This document shows, in pieces, positions 56,924 to 64,000 of a stretch of 64,000 nucleotides of DNA. The notes under the pieces were generated by a model. It saw nothing but the letters and a program-made list of their open reading frames with translations. It searched no databases and was not told where the DNA came from. The stretch's first letter is position 1; each line of letters opens with the position of its first letter. Source of the DNA: Paenibacillaceae bacterium GAS479 (GTDB lineage Bacteria; Bacillota; Bacilli; Paenibacillales; Paenibacillaceae). Position numbers and translations under genes: made by a program. Where the stretch lies: positions 4,608,501 through 4,672,500 of the forward strand of contig LT629764.1 in assembly GCA_900105225.1 (NCBI GenBank), in the 5' to 3' direction.

Positions 56924-58006
56924 ATGAAAAAATCTAAACTATTACTCTCATGTTTGACCGTTTTGCTTACGCTTTCCATGCTGGCCGCTTGCGGAGGCAA
57001 TAACACACCATCCAATACGAATGGTGGCAAGGGTGAAAACCAAGCAACCAACAAAGGCGGCGACGCCACGGATGCAAAAAAGAAATACGCCATCATTTTT
57101 AAAAACACAGGCAATCCATACGGCGAGAAACAGATGGAAGGATTCAAAAATGCAGTGGAGGAGCTCGGTTATGAAGCGATTTTAAAAGCGCCGGACCAAC
57201 CGACAGCCGAAGCGCAAATTGGAATGATTGAAGAGCTTATTTCGCAAAAAGTAGATGTAATTGCCATTGCGGCAAATGATCCCGACGCGCTGCAGCCAGC
57301 GCTCAAAAAAGCGATGAATCAAGGCATTAAAGTACTGTCGCTGGATTCCGCGGTAAACGCCGCCAGCCGTATGGTACACGTCAACCAAGCCGATCCGGAA
57401 CGAATCGGTCGCACCTTGATCCAAGGCGTGTCCGAAATGATCGGCGGAGAAGGCGAAATCGCCATTTTAAGCGCGACATCGCAAGCGACGAATCAGAACA
57501 CATGGATTGAATGGATGAAAAAAGAGCTTGAAGATTCCAAATACAGCAACATCAAGCTGGTGAAAGTTGCCTATGGCGACGACTTGCGCGATAAGAGCGT
57601 GTCCGAGACAGAAGCGCTCTTGAAATCTTATCCCAATCTGAAAGGGATTATTGCACCAACAACGGTTGGCATTGCGGCAGCGGGCAAAGTTTTGACGGAT
57701 AAGGGGCTTAAAGGGAAAGTTCAATTGACCGGTCTTGGCTTGCCAAGCGAAATGGCGGAATACATTGAAAGCGGCGTTTGTCAGTGGATGTATCTGTGGA
57801 ATCCGATCGATGTTGGGTACTTGTCCGGTTATGCGGCAGACGCGCTCGTGAAGGGCACGATTAGCGGCAAGGTTGGAGATAAGCTGACTGCGGGCAAGCT
57901 GGGCGAAAAAGAGGTTGTAAAGGACGGGGACGGTTCGCAGATTATGCTTGGCGATCCTTTCAAATTCGATGCCTCTAACATCGCCGAATGGAAGGGCGTT
58001 TATTAA
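56924..58006 (+). CDS. sugar-binding lipoprotein, rhamnose-importer type
   Basis: A 360-residue binding protein. Lipobox LAAC with lipidated Cys23, then a Gly/Asn-rich tether and a type 1 binding fold (YAIIFKNTGNPYGEK, VIAIAANDPDALQPA, VLSLDSAVN, ILSATSQATNQNTW). It resembles the RhaS class, and L-rhamnose is the likely ligand because an alpha-L-rhamnosidase gene follows. GGGAGG precedes ATG 56924. A terminator-like structure separates it from the rhamnosidase gene. Confidence 0.9.
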   Translation: MKKSKLLLSCLTVLLTLSMLAACGGNNTPSNTNGGKGENQATNKGGDATDAKKKYAIIFKNTGNPYGEKQMEGFKNAVEELGYEAILKAPDQPTAEAQIGMIEELISQKVDVIAIAANDPDALQPALKKAMNQGIKVLSLDSAVNAASRMVHVNQADPERIGRTLIQGVSEMIGGEGEIAILSATSQATNQNTWIEWMKKELEDSKYSNIKLVKVAYGDDLRDKSVSETEALLKSYPNLKGIIAPTTVGIAAAGKVLTDKGLKGKVQLTGLGLPSEMAEYIESGVCQWMYLWNPIDVGYLSGYAADALVKGTISGKVGDKLTAGKLGEKEVVKDGDGSQIMLGDPFKFDASNIAEWKGVY

Positions 58007-58026
58007 AACTTAAATGGTTGTGAAGG

Positions 58027-58096
58027 ATAGCCGGATTCATCGCTTAAGGACAGCAGCTTGCGTAAGCTCCTTGATCGTGTGCTCCGGCTATTTTTT
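58027..58096 (+). terminator. structured terminator between binding protein and rhamnosidase genes
   Basis: ATAGCCGGA (58027-58035) pairs with TCCGGCTAT (58083-58091), followed by six T. The 47-nt loop carries its own stems (AAGGA/TCCTT and AGCTT/AAGCT). It should end most transport-operon transcripts and let some through to the large enzyme gene. Confidence 0.75.
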
Positions 58097-58133
58097 ATGC
58101 ATATCAAAATTGGAGAAAGGAAGTGTTAATGAG

Positions 58134-61100
58134 TTGGGGAGCTTGAGCCTATTACTCAAAAAGATAGGATGCGGATTAATCGCAGCTTTGCTTGTCATAA
58201 CTTTATGGCAACCTGCGCCTGCATTCGGAGCTGAGGAGGTAAGTCAAATGACTGCATTTGACTTACACACGGAGTACACTCATGATCCAATCGGAATCGA
58301 TAACACGAAGCCAAGACTAAGCTGGTTAATGAAATCATCCGCAAGGGCGCAGCTGCAATCCGCTTATCGTATCCTTGTTGCTTCTGACAAGCAGCGGCTT
58401 GCGGCAAATGAGGGAGATCAATGGGACTCAGGCAAAATCGAATCCGACGATTCCAATAATGTGGAGTACAAAGGAAACACCCTGCAATCCGGCAAACGGT
58501 ACTATTGGAAAGTTAAAGTATGGGATAACAACGGCCGTGAATCGGCATGGAGTGAGCCGGGTTACTGGGAAATGGGCTTGCTCGCTCCAACCGATTGGCA
58601 GTCGGCACAGTGGATCGGAGCTTCAGCGCCTGCCGCCGCCGGGCCGGCAAATTATTCGGTAGAGATGGATTTTACGATATTAAGCGACGGAGCGGCCATT
58701 TTGTTTGGAGGGCCGAACGCTTCTTCTAATTTCTTCTGGCAGTTCAATGTCAAGGATAAGCCGTATGCCCAGTTTCGTCCACATACGAACGTAGGTGGCA
58801 CTCGGCTGATAAAGGAAGTAGATATTTCGCGTGTCATTCCAAACGACAAACAGTTGAATGTCGCCTATCGCCTCAAAATTGAAGTGAACGGGAAAGAAAT
58901 TAAAACCTATATCAACAACGAGCTCATCGATACGATGACCAATAACAATATTTCGTTCGGGCCGATCGGGTTCCGTCAATTTAAAGACGCCCGCACCAAT
59001 GAACGAGCCCTGTTCGATAATATCGTGATTAAGGATGGAAGCGGCAAACAGCTCTTTTTCACAGATTTTGAAACCAACAATAAAGCAGCATTCGAAGGCG
59101 GAACGATAACGCAAGACGGCAAGCTGCTTGTGGAAAATGCAACTTTCTATCAAAAGGCGGAGAGCAAAAGCTCGCCGATGTTAAGGAAAAAATTCGAGAT
59201 TTCCAAGCCGGTCCGCAAAGCGACTGCTTACTCAACTGCGCTTGGGTTATATGAGCTCAGCTTGAACGGGAAAAAGGTAGGCAGCGATTACTTTAATCCC
59301 GGATGGACGGATTATACAAAGCGGCTTCAGTACCAGACCTACGACGTAACCGATATGCTCCTCGAAGGGGGCAACGCGGTTGGAGCTATGCTGGGCGACG
59401 GCTGGTATGCGGGAAGCGTAGCGCATGTTGGGCCGAACCAGTACGGAACGGAACTGTCCTTTCTGTTTCAATTAAAGATTGAATATGAGGATGGCACGAG
59501 TGAAACGGTGGCGACCGATCCTTCTTGGCGTTCCACGACTTCGGGGCCAATTCGCTCTTCCGATATTCTGATGGGCGAATCATATGACGCAAGGAAAGAA
59601 CTAGACGATTGGAACAAAAACAGCTTTGATGACTCCTCCTGGAGCGCCGCAAAAACGGTCAATCCAGTCCGGGGCAAACTTGTCGCGCAGGTCGGGCCAA
59701 CCGTTAAAGCAACGGAACAATTGAAGCCCATCGCGGTGAAACAGCCCCTTCCCGGCACTTATATTTTTGATATGGGGCAAAACATGTCGGGCTGGGCCAA
59801 ATTGAAGGTTGAAGGCAGCGCGGGCTCAAAAGTAAAGCTGCGTTTCGGCGAGATGCTGAACAGTGACGGTACGTTATATACCGCTAATTTGCGTACGGCA
59901 AAACAGACCGATGAGTACATTTTAAAAGGCGGCGGGGTTGAGCTGTATGAACCGCGCTTCACGTTTCACGGTTTCCGCTATGTCGAGGTGACGGGTTATC
60001 CGGGAGAACCAACGCTAGACAGCCTAACAGGCGTAGTCATCCATACCGACACCCCCAAATCAGGGGCATTCAATACTTCGAACGCGATGGTCAATCAGTT
60101 GAATAGCAATATTACTTGGGGCCAGCGCGGCAATTTTTTAAGCATTCCGACGGATTGCCCTCAACGTGACGAACGAATGGGCTGGACGGGAGACGCTCAA
60201 GTATTTGTGCGAACGGCCACCTACAATATGGAAGTTCCAGGTTTCTATGAAAAGTATATGAGAGATGTTGTGGATGCCCAAGGAGCGAACGGGGCATTTC
60301 CAGACGTAGCTCCTAATGTCCGCGGAATGGGCAATGGCAGCAACGGTTGGGGCGACGCGGGTGTCATTATCCCTTGGACGTTGTATTTAGCTTATAACGA
60401 CACGGCTATTATTAAAGAACATTATGACGCAATGGCAAAATGGATCGATTATCTCAAAACAAACAGCAGAGGGCTGATTCGTCCTGCCGGCGGTTACGGC
60501 GACTGGCTGGGCGTGAACGAAACGACTCCAACGGATGTCGTGAACACCGCTTATTTTGCCTACAGCACCAATCTGTTGGCCAAAATGGCGGCCGTAATCG
60601 GCAAAACGGATGACGCCGACAAATATAACCGTCTGTTCAACGAAATCAAGAGCGCTTTTAACGCCGCTTTTGTCGGGGCCGATGGAAGAATTAAAGGCAA
60701 TACGCAGACCGCATACGTTCTCGCTTTGCAGATGGATTTATTGGAAGGGGATATGAAGCGGAAAGCCGCTGAATATCTCGTTGAAAATATTAATAACAAA
60801 AACGGACATTTATCAACCGGATTTCTTGGAATCGGTTATTTGCTGCCGGTGCTGACGGAGGCCGGTTACCCGGAATTGGCCTATCGCTTGTTGACCAACG
60901 ATACTTACCCTTCGTGGGGCTACAGCATTAAAAACGGCGCCACTACCCTTTGGGAGAGATGGAATTCCTATACGGTGGAGGGAGGATTTGGCGACGCGGC
61001 AATGAATTCGTTCAATCACTATTCCCTCGGATCGGTCGGGGAGTGGATGTATCGTTATGCGGCCGGCATCGAAGCCGATCCGAAACAGCCGGGCTTTAAA

Positions 61101-63569
61101 CATATCATTATCCAGCCTACACCTGGAGGACAACTGGGCCATGTTAACGGGGAGTACAAGTCGATTTACGGAGAGATCAAGAGCGGGTGGAGGCGGGAAG
61201 GCAAGTCCTTCAAGCTGAACGTGACCATTCCTGTTAACACGACGGCGACGGTATATGTCCCGGCTGTTGATCCGACATCGGTGAGCGAAGGCGGCAAACC
61301 GGCCGTTGAAGCTGAGGGTGTAAAATTTTTGCGCATGGAAGGGGGGAAGGCGGTTTATTCGGTCGGCTCTGGAAACTACTCATTCGCCAGCACAATGGCC
61401 GAGTCGAACGCTAAGCTAGCAAGTATTAGCTTGAGCAGCAAAACGGCGAAGCTGAAAAAAGGAGAGACAACGGAACTGGCGCTGAGCGGCAGCATGGATA
61501 ACGGAATGAGCGCCGATTTTGTCAATGCGGCAATCAAGTATGAGAGCAGCAACAGTCAAATTGCCCAAGTTGCGGATAATGGCGCCGTAACGGCTGTCGG
61601 TAGCGGCTCCGTAGAGCTGCGCGTGAAAGTGAAGCTGGGCGAAATCGAAAAAACCGCCTCTATCCGGCTTATCGTCGTTTCCGGGGCAAATCTGGCCTTG
61701 GGCAAAAGGGCAACGGCACGCGACACGCTGGAGGCGGCGCCGGAATGGAGTACAGCCGGTTTGACGGACGGCAGTTTGAGCCGGAAATATTCGACCACCG
61801 GATCTCAATCGCCATCCCAGGCAACCAATCCTCTTTGGGTAGAGATCGACTTGGGCGCCAATCAGAATCTAAATAGCGTTCTGCTGTATCCAAGAACGGA
61901 CGCCAGTTCAAAGGATGCCAAAACCGCCTCCTATCCGATTGATTTCCTCATTCAAGTCAAACCGGATGGCGGGGACTACACGGAAGTGAAGAGCGTTGCC
62001 GGGGAACCGAATCCAATGATGCAGCCGCAGCTGTATGCATTCGAAAACCAGTCGGCCAGATATGTCAGGCTTTCGGTGAGCAAGCTGGGCGATATGCCGG
62101 CTGACGACGTTTATTACCGGCTGCAATTGGCGGAGATGGAGGTGTACAACAACGAGGCGGGCGTGCCGGTGGCGGGAATAAGCTTGGACCGCTCATCGCT
62201 AGAAATGAAGGATGGAGAGAGCACCGAAATTGCCGCAACGATCACGCCGACAAACGCAGTGAATAAAGCGGTGCGATTTGATTCGGATAACCCAAACATC
62301 GTCATTACGAATATTCATTATGACCAAACAAGCGACACGACAATAGCGACCGTTACAGCTGCGAATAAAGGAACGGAGCCGATTAACGGCGTTATTACCG
62401 CAACAACAGATGACGGAGGTAAGTCGGCTGCGATGAATGTTGCGGTTGCGCCGGGTAAGCAACAACCGGATACCGCCACTTTGTGGGGCGATTCAGCCGT
62501 TATGGCTGGGCAAGCTGCGAAATGGACAATCGGAGCCGAGCAGGTAAGCTCAGGTTTTACGGCGCTTGACGTTATTGTGCAATATGACCCGCAGAAGTTC
62601 GAGTTCCAGACGGTTGGGGAAGCGACCTATCTGTCGCTGGACCCATCCGCTATCGAATCGTTGAAGCCTAACCTCACGGTCATGGGGAGCGCAATCAAGC
62701 CGGATAAAGGCCAGATTCGGATTATTATGGCCGCATCGGGAGAGCAGCCGGCTGAAATAACCGGCGGTCCATTGTTCAGTCTTCATGGGAAGGTGAAGGC
62801 TGATGCGCCGGCAGGTAAAACAACCGTTTCGCTCGCGGATTTCCAAGTGTCAGGCAACGGCGAATCGGTATCGCTGGATGTCACCGGGGCCACCTATGAC
62901 ACGGAGATTACTGTTGCCGACAAAACAGCTCTGATTGTTGCAATCGAGCAGGCTCAGGCGATGCATGATGCGGCAGTTGAAGGCAGTCAGCCGGGTCAAT
63001 ATCCGAATGGAGCTAAGCTGGTCTTGCAAGCGGCAATCAACAGCGCGACAGCAGTGAAAAATGATGCCAATGCGACTGCAGGGCAAGTCGCCGATGCCCT
63101 GAACGCCTTGCAAGCGGCAGTAAAAACGTTCACCGATTCTATCATTCCTTCTCTCCCTGGGGACAGAACATTGCTGGATGCAGCGATTGCGGCGGCGCAA
63201 AACAAACATAACAAAGCGGCGGAAGGAAGCAAGGTCGGGAAGTATGCGGCAGGCTCGAAAGCTGCGCTGCAGGCGGCAATTAACGTTGCCAAAAACACTG
63301 GCGGCAGCCAAGCTCAAATTGATGAAGCCGTTACGGCGTTGAATAAGGCTGTACAGCAATTCTCGCTCAAGCTCATTACTCTGGTTGAAGGCCAAACGAA
63401 GATTTCCGTTCGGGATCTCTCCATCATGGCCAGCTATTATGGCATAACTTCAACGGATCCGAACTGGTCCAAAATGGAGAAGGCGGATGTGTTAGGCGTT
63501 AATGTCATCGACATTCGCGCGTTGGCCGCCGTTGCGCAAATGATTCTTGATGATTGGAGCAAAGAGTAG
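58134..63569 (+). CDS. secreted multidomain GH78 alpha-L-rhamnosidase with cohesin-like, FIVAR and dockerin-like modules
   Basis: About 1811 residues. Order: signal peptide (1-33); rhamnosidase N domains with an inserted concanavalin-like domain (about 170-335); GH78 catalytic (alpha/alpha)6 barrel (about 640-985) with CPQRDERMGWTGDAQ, general acid Glu680, and TTLWERWNS, probable base Glu941; C-terminal beta domain; Ig-like region (about 1090-1180); F5/8-type C domain (about 1183-1338); second Ig-like (1343-1442); cohesin-like (1445-1592); two FIVAR repeats (1600-1668, 1679-1747); dockerin-like end (1750-1811). It releases rhamnose outside the cell for the importer. Start is uncertain: TTG 58134 is in frame, but the better ribosome site points to ATG 58129 in another frame. 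Confidence 0.9.
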   Translation: MGSLSLLLKKIGCGLIAALLVITLWQPAPAFGAEEVSQMTAFDLHTEYTHDPIGIDNTKPRLSWLMKSSARAQLQSAYRILVASDKQRLAANEGDQWDSGKIESDDSNNVEYKGNTLQSGKRYYWKVKVWDNNGRESAWSEPGYWEMGLLAPTDWQSAQWIGASAPAAAGPANYSVEMDFTILSDGAAILFGGPNASSNFFWQFNVKDKPYAQFRPHTNVGGTRLIKEVDISRVIPNDKQLNVAYRLKIEVNGKEIKTYINNELIDTMTNNNISFGPIGFRQFKDARTNERALFDNIVIKDGSGKQLFFTDFETNNKAAFEGGTITQDGKLLVENATFYQKAESKSSPMLRKKFEISKPVRKATAYSTALGLYELSLNGKKVGSDYFNPGWTDYTKRLQYQTYDVTDMLLEGGNAVGAMLGDGWYAGSVAHVGPNQYGTELSFLFQLKIEYEDGTSETVATDPSWRSTTSGPIRSSDILMGESYDARKELDDWNKNSFDDSSWSAAKTVNPVRGKLVAQVGPTVKATEQLKPIAVKQPLPGTYIFDMGQNMSGWAKLKVEGSAGSKVKLRFGEMLNSDGTLYTANLRTAKQTDEYILKGGGVELYEPRFTFHGFRYVEVTGYPGEPTLDSLTGVVIHTDTPKSGAFNTSNAMVNQLNSNITWGQRGNFLSIPTDCPQRDERMGWTGDAQVFVRTATYNMEVPGFYEKYMRDVVDAQGANGAFPDVAPNVRGMGNGSNGWGDAGVIIPWTLYLAYNDTAIIKEHYDAMAKWIDYLKTNSRGLIRPAGGYGDWLGVNETTPTDVVNTAYFAYSTNLLAKMAAVIGKTDDADKYNRLFNEIKSAFNAAFVGADGRIKGNTQTAYVLALQMDLLEGDMKRKAAEYLVENINNKNGHLSTGFLGIGYLLPVLTEAGYPELAYRLLTNDTYPSWGYSIKNGATTLWERWNSYTVEGGFGDAAMNSFNHYSLGSVGEWMYRYAAGIEADPKQPGFKHIIIQPTPGGQLGHVNGEYKSIYGEIKSGWRREGKSFKLNVTIPVNTTATVYVPAVDPTSVSEGGKPAVEAEGVKFLRMEGGKAVYSVGSGNYSFASTMAESNAKLASISLSSKTAKLKKGETTELALSGSMDNGMSADFVNAAIKYESSNSQIAQVADNGAVTAVGSGSVELRVKVKLGEIEKTASIRLIVVSGANLALGKRATARDTLEAAPEWSTAGLTDGSLSRKYSTTGSQSPSQATNPLWVEIDLGANQNLNSVLLYPRTDASSKDAKTASYPIDFLIQVKPDGGDYTEVKSVAGEPNPMMQPQLYAFENQSARYVRLSVSKLGDMPADDVYYRLQLAEMEVYNNEAGVPVAGISLDRSSLEMKDGESTEIAATITPTNAVNKAVRFDSDNPNIVITNIHYDQTSDTTIATVTAANKGTEPINGVITATTDDGGKSAAMNVAVAPGKQQPDTATLWGDSAVMAGQAAKWTIGAEQVSSGFTALDVIVQYDPQKFEFQTVGEATYLSLDPSAIESLKPNLTVMGSAIKPDKGQIRIIMAASGEQPAEITGGPLFSLHGKVKADAPAGKTTVSLADFQVSGNGESVSLDVTGATYDTEITVADKTALIVAIEQAQAMHDAAVEGSQPGQYPNGAKLVLQAAINSATAVKNDANATAGQVADALNALQAAVKTFTDSIIPSLPGDRTLLDAAIAAAQNKHNKAAEGSKVGKYAAGSKAALQAAINVAKNTGGSQAQIDEAVTALNKAVQQFSLKLITLVEGQTKISVRDLSIMASYYGITSTDPNWSKMEKADVLGVNVIDIRALAAVAQMILDDWSKE

Positions 63570-63593
63570 GGGACGCAGCAAAATTCTAAAAGA

Positions 63594-63754
63594 CTGGTGA
63601 ATAAACAGCGAAGCCAAAGGCTGAGCCCGGAGAAGCGTCAGCGTTAGCATTTGAAGTCGGATTTCCACCTCTATGAGAAGTTTAATTCAAGGAAATCTGA
63701 GTTCAAGAGCGATCGGAGGGCCAGCCTTTGGCACAGCGGGTAATTGTTCACCGG
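63594..63754 (+). repeat. palindromic element, copy 3
   Basis: Outer arms GGTGAA (63596-63601) and TTCACC (63747-63752); CCAAAGGCTG (63614-63623) with CAGCCTTTGG (63722-63731). Against copies 1 and 2 both halves of this stem have changed together, keeping the pairing. It starts 24 bp after the rhamnosidase stop, in the same orientation as copy 2. Confidence 0.85.
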
Positions 63755-63789
63755 CCTTTTAAATTGTTTCATGAAAGGAGTTATGTGAC

Positions 63790-64000
63790 ATGTCGAGATT
63801 AGCACGAATGACGGCTTTAACCGCCGTCGTATTAAGTCTGCTCCTCTGTTTGCCGGTCTTACCAGCACTGGCTGATGCGGCTGCTCCCGCGATTGAACTA
63901 AAGATGAAGAGTCAAGGGAAAAGGATCGACATAACCGTTTCCGGCAAAAAGTTAACGGATGTATTCGCCTACGACATATCGATGAAGTTCGATTCGGCCC
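63790..64000 (+). CDS. secreted protein, probable cohesin-domain start (partial)
   Basis: The first 70 residues of a gene that runs past the window. ATG 63790 has AAAGGAG nine bases upstream. Signal peptide: basic SRLAR, hydrophobic ALTAVVLSLLLCLPVLP, cleavage near ALADA. The mature part (ELKMKSQGKRIDITV, then VFAYDISMKFDSA) reads like the first strands of a cohesin-like domain and is similar in style to the module in the preceding rhamnosidase. A further secreted polysaccharide-related protein is likely. Confidence 0.7.
   Translation, partial: MSRLARMTALTAVVLSLLLCLPVLPALADAAAPAIELKMKSQGKRIDITVSGKKLTDVFAYDISMKFDSA

Overview
The window looks like a chromosomal segment of a spore-forming, moderately GC-rich Bacillota, most likely a Paenibacillus or close relative. 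Reasons: the Bacillus-type order gmk-rpoZ-coaBC-priA-def-fmt-rsmB-rlmN-prpC-prkC-rsgA-rpe-spoVM-rpmB-yloU-fakA-recG; sporulation genes (spoVM, spoVIF-like); GGAGG ribosome sites with frequent TTG/GTG starts; YesM/YesN-type two-component genes; and large multidomain secreted glycosidases. Nothing was searched against a database; family names come from recognised motifs.

Layout. 1-6.8 kb: end of a PHP-domain phosphoesterase gene, an alpha/beta hydrolase, rqcH (minus) and a SERCA-type Ca2+ ATPase. 6.9-32.8 kb: conserved housekeeping block for lysine/cell wall (dapF), matrix regulation (remA), nucleotide/CoA metabolism, replication restart, translation start and rRNA modification, the PrpC/PrkC phosphatase-kinase pair, ribosome assembly (rsgA), sporulation (spoVM, spoVIF), fatty-acid kinase (fakA plus a degV/fakB partner) and recG. 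It is interrupted at 16.4-20.3 kb by a non-coding repeat cluster (three repeat families), an LTA-synthase-like gene and a frameshifted small gene.

32.9-45.9 kb is accessory: a YeiH-type exporter; an unusual Opp/Dpp-like transporter (both ATPases fused, two permeases with long N-terminal extensions, and a substrate-binding lipoprotein whose two halves are in circularly permuted order); a small unknown protein; an APH-fold kinase; a frameshifted ORF; a TauD-like dioxygenase; a YedK/HMCES protein; and a membrane-anchored protein of unknown role.

46.2-64 kb is a sugar module. A sugar-binding lipoprotein, YesM-type kinase and YesN-type regulator form a probable three-component sensor behind a cre site. 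After NUDIX, unknown and SRPBCC genes comes an ABC sugar importer (ATPase, two permeases, lipoprotein) followed by a very large secreted GH78 alpha-L-rhamnosidase that ends in cohesin-like, FIVAR and dockerin-like domains, and the start of another secreted protein. The content fits sensing, release and import of L-rhamnose. Three copies of a ~155-160 bp palindromic element with compensating base-pair changes lie in this part, two of them bracketing the import/rhamnosidase operon.

The two observations I find most novel are the circularly permuted binding protein in its non-canonical transporter locus, and the covarying palindromic element.
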